64,000 nucleotides of DNA from Solen grandis (taxonomy: Eukaryota > Mollusca > Bivalvia > Adapedonta > Solenidae), in the NCBI GenBank assembly GCA_021229015.1, contig CM037787.1, positions 39,813,037 through 39,877,036 on the forward strand. Reading direction: 5' to 3'. The position numbers were made by a program, and so were the translations under genes. The notes below the pieces were generated by a model. The model was not told the DNA's origin. It saw only the letters and a program-made list of their open reading frames with translations, and did not search any database. Below, one piece after another: positions 22,973 to 34,656 of the stretch (position 1 is the first letter of the stretch; the number at the start of each line of letters is the position of its first letter).

Positions 22973-24309
22973 AACTCCAAACCTGTGTGTAAATAAACAA
23001 CAACGCACCGGTAGAGGCAGATTATTTCTTAAACAAAGCTTTTTTTTATTCAAATACACATTTTATAATAAAGATAACAAAATGAAATAATGCAGTTTCT
23101 CAAATATATAGCAAATGCTAACACAAAAGCAATTCTCCTAACTGCATGAAATCTCGAAATGAATTTAAACATAAAGAAATCTATTCAAGAAAATAATGTA
23201 TTTCGTAAAATTGAGACTTAAAAAGAAATAATCCAACAATGAGTGCAGCTGATCGTACGAAGTTTTTAATTAATTCTGGAACAGATCGTGAGTGACAAGA
23301 TTCCCAAGGCCGACAGTACTTATCCAGCCCTTCTGCCAATGCGAATCATTAGTCAAACACTAGCGATTCCTTAATCGACAACCAATCGCATGATTGATTG
23401 TCGATCTATCACGTGACCAACTGCAGGGTCCGAGGACCCACGCTCATGCGCCTCTTTGTCTGCAATTGTTCTGGTGTGTCATAAAATTGTCGCTGCATTG
23501 TTAATAGGCTAAGTGGGTTTAAACATCCTCAGTTACTGCCAAGTTACACAACTGATGGCTTGGTGACTAAGTAAAACCATCTAGGACGACATCAATAAAA
23601 ATGCCGACATCTATTTACGCGCAATAAACCGATTATATAAACTGGCTCGAATGATTCCACCAACAATAATTAGCGCTAAGTAAAACTTAAATTCTTAAAC
23701 TAGTATTTCATTTACAGATCTATGCATGTAAATACTCCATATTGTACAATAATCTTGTACTTGGAAGAAATAAAGTTCTGTTCTATTCTGTTCTGGTAGA
23801 TACACATTCCACCATTAGTATTTTATGAAATATTCAAGTACACGACTAAGTTGAAATGAATCATAATCTTAATTACAAACCATAATTAAAATTATTTTAA
23901 GAATTGTTAGAAATTCGAACCTGGCATCTTTAAAGACCCGATAAACTAAAAAGGATATTGTACCATCAGATTAATATCTGTATTTGCAAAGTGGTTTTAA
24001 ACCTTAACTATATGAACCTAGAACATGTATAATGTACAAAAGCTGAACTATTTTTAAAATATAATAATTTATAACTCATTTTATACTATAGCATGGTACA
24101 TGTAGCAATATGACGGAATATATAGTTTCCTAAACTTTAGTTGGCTCGCTAAGCTGATTTTTAAATTAGCCGTAAAACACAATTATCTACGTAAGTATGC
24201 ATGTCTAAGAAGATTTAAGATTAATAAACAAAGCGGATATTTCGTTAATGACATAGCCTATCTCAAACTTACTTAGTTTTGGCACTGCTCATGCATACAT
24301 TTGTACCGG
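22973..24309. other. AT-rich spacer with probable LINE tail
   Basis: It holds the right-hand direct repeat at 23222-23297. 23690-23805 resembles the 3' end of a non-LTR element: CTTGTACTTGGAAGAAATAA followed by TTCTG-type short repeats. No coding part is present. Confidence 0.35.
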
Positions 24310-24640
24310 GAGGCAAAAATACGACAACTAAAACACAAAAACACGATGACGAAAATGCGAAACTATGTTGACGAAAACGCGAGAACGCGTAACGGAAACT
24401 CGAGGTCATAAAAAGACGAAATCGCGAAATCACGATGACGAAAAAGCGGAGTTACGATGACGAAAAAGCGGAGTTACGATGACGAAAAGGCGACACCATA
24501 TCCCCTTCTCATTATCATGTTTTTCCGCTTTTGCGTTTTCGTCACTGTACTTTCACTTTTTCATCATCGTGATTTTGCATTTTCGTCATGGTAACCTCAC
24601 GATTTTGTATTTTCGCGTTTCAGATTTTTTCACTCACATG
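24310..24640. repeat. Imperfect inverted repeat of short AC GATGACGAAA words
   Basis: The left arm (24320-24490) repeats ACGATGACGAAAAAGCGGA-type words. The right arm (24520-24635) repeats their reverse complements (TTTTCGTCATGGTAACCTC and similar). The whole could fold into a long imperfect hairpin. It looks like a foldback-type non-autonomous element. No coding capacity. Confidence 0.6.
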
Positions 24641-24850
24641 CGAATATGCAGATGGCCCTAACGGAATTCCGTAATCTTGACCATTCATTTAGATACATTT
24701 AACTATAATGAAGTAACTGTTCGTCTCTGCGTTTTTTCTTTGTAAAATTTTTACTTCTTTCACCTTTTTACGAGAAAAAGCGCGGTAATTCATAAAATAG
24801 TTTGCATTTTCGTATTCAGAGCAATCTTTAAGGATGGTTGTTGATGTTTT

Positions 24851-24899
24851 ACACACACACACACAGACACAGACACACACACACACACACACACACACA
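24851..24899. repeat. (CA)n microsatellite
   Basis: About 22 CA units with two interruptions (CAGACACAGA). A shorter (AC)7-8 tract lies at 25461-25475. Confidence 0.95.
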
Positions 24900-27615
24900 T
24901 TCTAGATAATATGGGGGTTCGCAAATATTAAAATATTAGGAAATCAATGCATCGAGCTATATAAATATAGATAACGGCATAATACTTATCTATATAATGG
25001 TCATTAAACGAATAGAAGTGCATAAAAAAACGGTTTTAATTACATGTAATTCCTATTTGTGATGCGATGTTCAGTTTCAAAAAGCTACGTACCATTAGAA
25101 AGGTATTCGAATTCCAACATTTCACACGCTTTATGTATGGAACTATCCTTAACTAACTTCATTAGTAAAACAAAATGTGTTCATGTCGTTTGAAAGCTGG
25201 ATTGGGATATACATAATGGTCGAAAAGTTATTTACAAAAAAATCAATATTTTCGAGATGTAAGCAGCTTACTGCACAATGGATAAGGCTATTTTTTCCAG
25301 TCGTAACTCATCTGATTCAACCCCGATATTCAAAACTTAAAGCTCTTTGAAAGGATTATACATTATACCGGTATTGTCTCGAAAGAATATTTATAGCTCT
25401 TGAAATATTTAAGGCCGAATGAAAACAACAACAACAAAACAAAAGAAATAAAAAAAAAATACACACACACACACATAATTGACATATGACCTTCAGCATT
25501 GCGATTTTCCGAATACGGAAGTGATGAGTCACCTTATAGAGTAAATTTCCACCTTCAGTGAAAATGTAAATAAAATAAGCCCAAACTAAAGGCAAGTAGA
25601 GCTAAAAATGTTTGATTTTGTTAAAAATATGTTTTTATCATTATGACGTCAAATGACTTAACATTAAGTCAGATTTCGCAAAATATAAAATAGATTTCAG
25701 TTCGTATAAGCTTTCCAAATTCGTAAAATTTCAGCACGACTGGAAGCTTCAAAAAACTTATAAACATATTATGTGGTCATTGGTTCGAAACTTGCATAGG
25801 TGCACATTTATGTTTTGATTTACACTATCTTTGAAAATGATAAAATCCGGTTATAGATGGCGACTGCAGAGTAGATAATTTTTTATACTATTGTCTTAAT
25901 CTGACATTATACGACGTCATTGGACAAAAATAAAATTATGCTTTCGAAAGGGCCGCAGATGCCGTGGTCGTTGATCAAAAACATACCTACAAAAATCAAT
26001 ACTTTTCAAGATATAAGCAGTACTGCACTACGGGTAAGGCTGTCTTCGATTTTTTTATCATGTCTGTACCATTTGCCGCAAGTTTTTATATTACTTCATT
26101 TTGTGATTCCCTTATCATTGTCCCCGTAACATTACCTTTGGCAGATAGCCGAGATTATCCGTTTGTGTAACTGTCATATGCGGGTTTTCCAAGGTTAAAA
26201 TGATTTGTGGGAAGGACAAAACAACAAACTGTCGTGCGTTCAGTCAAAGACCTAAACCTAAAGATAAGCAACTCAAATAAGCGTGTAAAGGAAATCTCGT
26301 ATATCCTCGGCAAATATTGCCTATATGTCACTTGGCTGATCTCATTCACTATTTGTGCATGCGCTAACTTCAAAGGCTGAACTTACAAAATCGCTACCCT
26401 GAGCTAGTGAAGACGCCATGTTGCGGAACGTGTCACGCGATACCGCATGCATCTGCTTCGGGAATGCCGTATTCTATATTTAATCGATTTCCCTGAAGTG
26501 TCGTTTACAAAAATAACGTTTTTTCGTGTGATGTGACACACTTGACGAAAGACTTCATCGACATTAAGGAGAGAGAGCAGTAAAACTATTTTATTTTTAT
26601 TTTTACCAATCATCTGTGAGCGATCTACTTTATAAATGCTATAAAATTATACTTATATTTTATTTAACCGATTTCGCCGAAGTTGCGTTTACGAAAACAT
26701 CGTTTTCCCGTGCAATGTGACCTACACTTGCTGAATTTATTTGACAGGAAACATAGACTTGACCAGCGTTAACGAGAAAGACAGCGTAGAGATTTTTCTT
26801 TAATTTCTACCGATTATCTGTGAAGGAGCTGTTTTAACTTTGGTATCTTTGTTTTATATTTTCCATGTTTCTTAATAACTGCAGTATTTGTTGTTTTCTG
26901 AAACAAAAAGCCCCCAAAACATTCATCTGCCTATTAACTTTTCTACTTAAGTTAAGGAAATAATCTTTTTGTTTTAGTAAAACTGTACTGTATTTACAAA
27001 CAGTAGTAACTCAGTGTTTTGTTGTTTTTATACTGCCTTTTAATATCGAACGTTTGTTTTTGTTACAGCACGCTTTTTATTTTACGTACGCCGATTTAAA
27101 AAAAAAATATTGTTTATTATACCTTTACAGTAACACGATATTGATAATAGTTGGAAATTTTAAACTGACATTGATGTTGAATTCAGCTGATATACTCCAT
27201 ACCTGTATCTGCACAGGATGTGTCCTCGGTTTGATTAATTTAGTAATCTAGTTGTGCAATTAAAATTTTTACAAAAAAAACCAACAAAAAAACATCAGAA
27301 TATGTCGTTTTCTAATTAAGAGGGAATAAGTATAAGGTAGTGGAAGATAAATGGGACCGAAATAAAATGTGGAAGAAACAAGAAAGAAAAGGCAAAAAAA
27401 GATAAATATAAATTCTGAACATTATACTTTATGTCAATCTGAAATGGAATTTGTTTAATTGCTATGCAAGTAAAAAAAATAGAGAATAAGAAAGAGAGGG
27501 GCAGGGAAAAATCACAGGAGAAAGAAAATGGCAAACGAGACATATTGACAGATGAAATCAGAGCATTAAAAAAAAAAAGGAGGGACATATCAACATAAAT
27601 ACTGCGTAGTCCAGA
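24900..27615. other. Spacer with two diverged internal duplications
   Basis: 25208-25298 and 25963-26050 are diverged copies (shared words TCAATA, AGATRTAAGCAG, ACTGCAC and TAAGGCT). 26480-26625 and 26663-26825 are a second diverged tandem pair (TAAYCGATTTC, TCGTTTACAAAA, and CATCTGTGA or TATCTGTGA). No exon or domain was seen. Confidence 0.45.
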
Positions 27616-27785
27616 ACTAGTTGGCCCGGTGTCAGGATATCATGACTGTGTGGTGTGTTGTCAAATGTACGCATACGCCACATGCATGATATCCCAGTGA
27701 GCCACTATTTTTTCTGTCTGTCTCATGGAGACAACAACACCAAATGATTGCAATACTGTTGTTGGGACGTAAAACCTAACATATA
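27616..27785 (+). mobile_element. SINE remnant with GACG(T)TAAAACC tail
   Basis: It ends in CAATACTGTTGTTGGGACG and TAAAACC, the tail shared with the SINE at 18866. The upstream part (GATATCATGACTGTGTGG, GATATCCCAGTGAGCC) is consistent with the body of a related SINE, but I cannot find intact pol III boxes. Confidence 0.45.
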
Positions 27786-29139
27786 TGTTTTATTACCAAC
27801 ATAGGTAGGTGTATGTCTCATACGTATTACAAGAACCATTACTTTTTGCCAAAGAGGGTCTTGTAATATTTTCGACCCATTCCGACTCATCTTCAGAAAA
27901 CATCAAAGACCACGTAGCCCATGTAATGAAGTCGTTCCGATGCCGCAATCAAACACGGATTGCGTGAGAGAAACCCAGTCATCCTAGTTACTAGAATACA
28001 TTATAATACTATATACTAGTTGTCTTACTATATACATTATGGGGAGAGACATACAAGAACGTAGGAAGGATGTTCTGGATGCTACCCACTTTCTGGCCGG
28101 GTACAGGGTGTTTAATCTATGTATATTATCCAGCTGTCGATCAATCTTGTTTACCCAAATAACATTGGTCTCGCTCCGTATATAACAAGATATGAACTTA
28201 TACCCTTATTTAAATTGCAAGTATGAATTACATCAGGTTTTGCTAATCCACAGATCTTAAACCGATGTAGACAACAACATACTGCCGACCTTTTTGTGCA
28301 GGTGGCTGTTGCTGTTCGTCATGCCTCGATGTTTTCGAAGCCAGTGATATAAATCGTAACCTTGGGAAAATACAGCATCATGCATTTTATTTCGGGTAAT
28401 TCCTATAATAAAATTATGAATATGTACATTGTATATGGAAAAAAGTTCAACTTTAGACAAGGTTAGAATTCTGATTTAAAAATCAAAGCACTGGGCGTAC
28501 TGTCAGATGCGAAAGTTAAAATGTGTGAATAATAAAGTCAATCCCTTTAACATTTTTTGGAAAGCAAATAAAAAAGGGAAGTTAAATCTTACCAAATATC
28601 GGGTATGATATATTATGGTTCATGGTCTTTGCCAAATTAAAAAAAAAGCTAAGGAATAGTTGTGGTTCTTAGTATTGTTCCTCTCATTGACCAATACCTT
28701 TAATACTTCATGGATTTGCTGCTGTTATATAGAATTTTAATAGAAAAGCGAGAAAATGGGAAAAGATAAATTTATTGTACTTTCTCATTTCACATCATTC
28801 CCATGTGTAAAGAAAGATATTATTTCCTTCAGTAAGTTTTAAAATATGCTCTAGATGAGCATAATTTCAACATTATAAGTAATTAATAGAGGTGAAGGAA
28901 GGTAGAGTTATTGTTCTTGGTGGGTAAAGTTTGACCATTGTATACAGTATAAACTTTATCCCTAAAGTGCTTTCTGAGTTGTGACGGACAGATGCGATTA
29001 GAGACACTACAGTCATTTGAGACTCTAACAAGAAAAGATTTCAACAAAATGTTAATTGAAGGCTTTTTCTACTGTTCTGACCTTAAATAGAGGAGTTGAT
29101 TTTTTTGTTTAGACTGAATATCAGTGTCCTGTTTTCTAT
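27786..29139. other. AT-rich spacer, nothing recognised
   Basis: No gene, RNA or clear repeat. Confidence 0.45.
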
Positions 29140-29370
29140 AATTTAAATCAAGAGGAAGCAAATACAAATTAAAAACAAAAAAAACTAGTATTCAAAACAT
29201 ACTATACATATATAACCCCAGAATTAAAAAAGTAAGAATATTTAGATAAAAAGATCCCAGCTGGTATTGAACTCACGACCTCTTGCAAAGGAACAATACC
29301 ATTCGACGCTCTTACCGATTGAGCTAATTCCACAACCGTAAAACTGCCATTCAAATAAGGTTATTTATAG
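29140..29370 (-). mobile_element. tRNA-derived SINE, second family, copy 2 (inverted)
   Basis: On the minus strand the head reads GGAATTAGCTCAATCGGTAA, then GAGCGTCGAA, with a B-box-like GTGAGTTCAATACC, T runs and an AATTTGTATTTGCTTC-type tail. It matches the element at 20600-20840 over its length. The middle of the tRNA-like head differs between the two copies. Confidence 0.6.
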
Positions 29371-30090
29371 GTCGTTAAAGGAATGAACCTTTGTGCGGAT
29401 GAATACAGAATCATCACGAGCCTTTGTAACATTATTATATTTTTAGGACCAAATTTCGAATCTCTGTTTCGACATAAAATCCCGAACTTTTCGGAAAAGA
29501 TTATTCTGAAAATTGAAGTCATAGGTGCACATCTACATCCTAACTTAAAACGTGAACATAACCAGTCAATCCCAAAGGGGTTTGGCACGAAAGGGGGCGG
29601 AGGACATAAAATAACTTTATGTATGTAAATATGAACCTGCGTTCAATAACTTTTAAATGCATTGTTTATCTATATGTATTTTAAAACCTATTTTTCCACA
29701 TTATTTTTTTTTTTAAATTTTATTTGAAGTCCTTTGGGTAAAAATTATTGTATAGTAATTGATCCTTATATTATTAATGATGATTATCTTCTTAGTTTGA
29801 TTTTTATTTAGTTATTTAATGACATTGTTAACATACAAAAGTTGTGAAATAGTACTGCCAGTATCACTATATAAGAAATGATAATTTACGTATTTTCCAA
29901 GTATAATATAATCTTCCCATAATTTAGAAATCGAAATATATGATAATGTTAATGACCTTTGAATAAAAATAAACGATTATTATAAAAAATCAGATGTACC
30001 TTTGTGTAAAAAATAAAAAAAGGATTGCATTCTATTATATAATTATTGACTTGCACCTTGTGCGACTGTGTCATTAGGCATGTCGGATGA
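29371..30090. other. Spacer, nothing recognised
   Basis: 29383-29628 is open on both strands, but no domain is recognised. The rest is AT-rich. Confidence 0.4.
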
Positions 30091-30690
30091 ATGACTCCAG
30101 AAATTTGGGGCATACATGAGGCAACAGATGTAGAATTAATACATACAAAGTTTATACGAAGAATTCTAGGGGTTAAAAAGTCCACGAACCTAGCAGCACT
30201 CTACGGTGAAGTAGGCCGCGTCCCTCTCTTAATTTTCCGTAAAATAAATATCATTAGATACTGGGCTAAGATACTAAAACAAAACGACAATTCCATTTTA
30301 AAACAATGCTATACACTACTTAAATCAGATGCAGACGCGGATCGAACTTACGGTAACAAAAACTGGGCGTACTCGATTAGAGAAACTCTCGCGAGCCACG
30401 GTCTAATGTATATTTGGGATAATCAATTTGACACTGAAATACCTCTTAATATTATTAAACAAAGATTAATTGATACATATCTGCAGAAATGGTACACCGA
30501 AATTAAAAACTCGAATCGTTTACAGACATATTGTATATTTAAGCATTCTTTTGAACTTGAAAATTATTTAGATATAATATGTGAAAATAAATACAGAGTT
30601 ACATTATCTAGTGTTGCGTCCCTAACGATCGAACCGAGACTTTGGAAATGAAAAGAACGACAGAGAGAAGAATTTTAATTTTTATCTCTT
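30091..30690 (+). pseudogene. LINE ORF2 C-terminal fragment (non-LTR retrotransposon)
   Basis: 186 open codons match the region downstream of RT in invertebrate LINE ORF2 proteins: EIWG near the start, then LIHTKFIRRILGVKKSTNL, ALYGEVGRVPL, the NWAY motif, QKWYTEI and SFELENYLD. A stop codon directly precedes the first codon, so the copy is 5'-truncated or broken there. The end normally continues in a RT(T/P)RERR-type motif. Here that appears only in another frame after about 30635, so there is also a terminal frameshift. RT itself is absent and the copy is dead. The clade (CR1/L2/Jockey-like) is not resolved. Confidence 0.75.
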
Positions 30691-30803
30691 AAATATATAT
30701 ATTTATTCTTAAAACTAAGTATATAACATTGAATAGTATAATTACATTATCTTCTTTTAGGAAAAAATACAATAATATACATATTAACAAGTATAATATA
30801 AAG

Positions 30804-30955
30804 TGGGGGTGAAACGTCTCGATCTTTAAAAATTGGGAGTGAAACGACTTGGGAGGAAACAGCTTTTGGGGGGGGGGGGGTGAAACGTCTAGGGGAGGAA
30901 ATGGTTTGGGGGTGAAACGTCTAGGGGAGGAAATGGTTTGGCGGTGAAACGTCTG
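30804..30955. repeat. 33-34-bp G-rich tandem repeat
   Basis: Four to five units of GGTGAAACGTCTAGGGGAGG plus AAATGGTTTGGG, with a 13-G run at 30880-30892. The left units are diverged. Confidence 0.8.
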
Positions 30956-31288
30956 GAATTCTTCCTAAGGCGGTAAATCTTACCACTCTGCCACTGGTAA
31001 TGTTCCGTCTACTTACTATTCTGTATTGCATGCAGTCTGAATACATCTTTATGTAATAACCTCACATTATTCACCAAATGTAATCAGGTTTGAAATATAG
31101 TCAGACTCCAGAGTTTTTGCTTTTTCAGGGTGGGTGACAGGATGGCTTGCACAGATCTCTCAGTAGTATGGGTTAATTCAGGGCGGACAATAACAATTCC
31201 TTTCTTTAAAATGTGGTAGTGTATGTGTTCCATTTACTGTTTATTCTGCAATTAATATAGCATCTGAAATGAATAGAAAATGTAACAA
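30956..31288. other. Spacer, nothing recognised
   Basis: No gene or repeat recognised. Confidence 0.4.
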
Positions 31289-31470
31289 TGTTGTTGTTGT
31301 TGTATTGGGGTTTACCGTCGCTGCGATAGTATTTCAATCATATAGCGACCTCGAGCTAATTACAGGTGGAGGAAGACCCCGAGTACACAGAGATACCCGG
31401 GTAGAACCACCGACCTACCGCAAGCCAGCTGGAAGGCTTCCTCACATGAAAAATCCGAATGTCCCTACCA
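31289..31470 (-). mobile_element. SINE with conserved central domain, minus strand
   Basis: On the minus strand it reads TGAGGAAGCCTTCCAGCTGG, CTTGCGGTAGGTCGGTGG, a CTCGGGGTCTTCCTCCACC-like segment, TAATTAGCTCGAGGTCGC, ATGATTGAAATACT and GGTAAACCCC. This is the same central domain and tail as in the copies at 52290 and 55625. The tRNA-like head is not clear. Confidence 0.7.
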
Positions 31471-32896
31471 GAATTCATTTAACAATGAGCACATTATTAT
31501 TATCAAGTAATTTTATGTTTTTATCATTTTTTAAACTTATCAGATATGATACAACTCATTTAAATTACATTCTGCACACAGGGGTGATAAACTACATGTT
31601 CTACAAATACACCATTTATGCTAGATCAAACTGACAATTTTTTTGTACTCCAGATGAAAACTTTATTTCTCATCACCTAAAATAAGTAGCAAGGAGAATT
31701 ATTCGCAGGACTGGATTCACCAAATTCACCGACTGGCTTAATCATACACTTTTCTAGTTGACTAGAATTGCCTTGATTGCTCTTATTTTTGTTTTCAGTA
31801 GTGGAAATCCTCATTGTGAGCCCCACTGTCTCCACTGTCACCTTGGCAACGTGGCTGCTTCATTCCAAATCAGTCAAACGCTTTTAGTTTCACTTAGTAT
31901 ACAAGAATTGAGCGTCTGAATGTCACAGATGTGTGGATTTAAGTAGCATTTATTGTGCATAATGATTTTTCTTTTAAAATGTCAAATTATATATGCACTT
32001 GAGCTGCGTTAACACGGTCGTATTTATTTTTGTTGTTATTGTTTTATGGACGGCTAAATCCCCTTTTCCCTTCTCTCTCTCTGTCTGCCTCTCTTACAAA
32101 TTAAAGACGTTAATACCCAGATGTAATGTTAATGTAGCTTCGTGGTTTAACACAATTATGTATTGAATTTAAAAAGGAATCAAATTCAATACAACAAACG
32201 CACAAGAAAAGATATGTCGCAGATGGTTGTTGTGAGCGCATTTCACGGGTGAGATATGTTCGCGCACTCTTTAAAAAAAAGTTTAGGTCACGGGTTCTTT
32301 CCGTAGTTTATAATGCTCAAAATATTTCACACCTCACAAGTGTTATAATGATCTCGTTTGAATTAACCAATGGTGAATTGTGTATACGTGTTTTGTCGTG
32401 TGAATAGTTGTATGCGTGGTAAAGATCAATTATATTGAACACTGGGTGGTTTGGGTACGGCATTAGGGGTCTTAATTCAGCTCGGACAGCATCGTTACCT
32501 GTTGTTCAACTACTGGTGTATATGTATGTGGCTTTGCTGAACCGGTGGTAAATATATTATATTATATTCTACTTAATATGTTTTCCTTTATATCTTCCCA
32601 TCTTTTTTCTGTAATAGGTGTATGTTCACTTATTTAGATAATATGATATGCTATTTGGATATCATAATAATAACCATGTATGTATTTATAATTTAATTTA
32701 TTTATGAAGAGCAATGTTGTAAATAAATGCATAGCATTATAGATATATGCATTTATTCTGAACTGTTTCAGACGCTCTTCCCCTAGATGATTAAGTACAT
32801 ATAGACCTCCAAAATATCAATTTAGATCTTTTTTTCATAACTGTATTAATTGTGGCAAGAAAAAAATAACCTTATCAATTACTTTCATTTTTACAT

Positions 32897-32933
<37 letters not shown>

Positions 32934-33448
32934 AAATTGAAGTTAGATTTAATATTACAAACATGGTTGAAGTCAAGCTAGTATTGGTCTTACTCAGCCG
33001 GAATACATGCTTAATGTGTTAGAATGCCTAACTATTGACATTGGCCTGCAGCATGTGGGGTGTCTGTCGACACCCTGCGGAGCGAGTAGATGTGTTAATA
33101 AATTCACAACAAAAATGATGGGAGGCATTAATTACATGCTACCACAGAAACGTAAATTTAAGTTTTCACAAAACTTGGATAAATTTATTCCTTCTAATTA
33201 CCAAAACCTATACAACATTAAATATCGGTATCATGAAATTTGTTACAAGAAACAGTAGAATATATCTATCTATCTATCTCTCTCTCTCTCTCGAAGAAGA
33301 AGAAGAAGAAGAAGAAGAAAGGGCTTTCTGCTTTGTAAATCAATATAAACCAGATCAGCTGAATATTATTTTTGCATGTGTTATGTTATCGTCCGATTAT
33401 GCATGGTGCCAAGGTTTCACGTGTCTAGCATTTTTGAAATTGAAAGTT
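31471..33448. other. AT-rich spacer with microsatellites
   Basis: There is a poly-T tract at 32899-32927. At 33262-33318 consecutive (TCTA)n, (TC)n and (GAA)n microsatellites occur. No exon was supported. Confidence 0.5.
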
Positions 33449-33548
33449 NNNNNNNNNNNNNNNNNNNNNNNNNNNNNNNNNNNNNNNNNNNNNNNNNNNN
33501 NNNNNNNNNNNNNNNNNNNNNNNNNNNNNNNNNNNNNNNNNNNNNNNN
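33449..33548. other. Assembly gap (100 N)
   Basis: Exactly 100 N. This is the conventional placeholder for a gap of unknown size. Confidence 0.99.
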
Positions 33549-34656
33549 ATGAGAGGCCCGCAGCACATGAAACTTGGATTTGATGCAAGCTTATCAAAAT
33601 GTCCATCCTGTTTTTCGAAAACCACTGCAGTTTCAAAATGGCAGCCATCTCGTTGAATGTCCTTAATTTCCAATAAATTTCTATCAATAACCACCAAATG
33701 AGACCACTTTAAGGTACACAGTATGTGCTAAATTCTTAACTGGCTCTTGGTTAGTGCTGAATCAACTGAAATTCTCTTAATACTTTATCCACAGACTAAT
33801 ACTGAATGTTAACAATTTATGATATGAGTTGGCTCGGCACTGATGATCAACTTCTGATTAAATGTCACTTGAAAATGTCATTTACCTAAGACAACATGTT
33901 CCTTATGTACATTGAGATATTCAGAGAAAGTCATGCACAGTTATGATTAGCCAGACATGTTTTCCCACAGTCACTGTACCATGTTTTCACACCATTCAGA
34001 AATAACAGTATTTTCCCATGCACCTTGGGTTAGCTTAAAACCATTCCAGCAATTATCCTGAAATGCATGATCTGATTGGCTAATTATGAAGCCTTCCTAC
34101 CAATCTAAAGCTTCTCTTAACATCAACTCAAACCCCAACCAATCAGAGAGCTCCATCCAGCACTGCCTCCTATTTCAACCAATCAGAATTCTTATAAAAA
34201 CACACCACAGTCTGTGTGAACAGTGACAGTTCTTACCTGTCCACAATTACCCAGTAATTGGTTGTTTGATTGTTGGTCACACTCAGTCCACACTGACCAC
34301 TCCAAGCCTGTTATGTGGACATTTACCTAAATGAGTGACCAATGACCTGCCAATCAATGCTGATTAGCAAAACAGTTCAGCTGAACATTTTGACTGTGAT
34401 TATTTTCCATGCATATTGAAATGACACAATGTGACACCCTGGGAAAAGGTCACTCTGAAAAAGTTCACTCAGACAACTTCATTTCTCCAATGTATTCATA
34501 ATACACACAAATATGGGGATAACAGTTAATAACAAAACATGATATTTCCAGTATATAAAGGTCAGGTTAAATATATATATATATATATATTAACCAAAGC
34601 AATAGATGGTAGGTTACTTCACTCTCTCCTCCTCACTCTTATAATAAGTAATAATT
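33549..34656. other. Spacer, nothing recognised
   Basis: No gene was seen. A (TA)n tract lies at about 34569-34590. Confidence 0.45.

Noticed and set aside
31790..31870. Possible terminal exon on the minus strand (KQPRCQGDSGDSG)
   Set aside because: Short, without a convincing acceptor, and not similar to NUP188.
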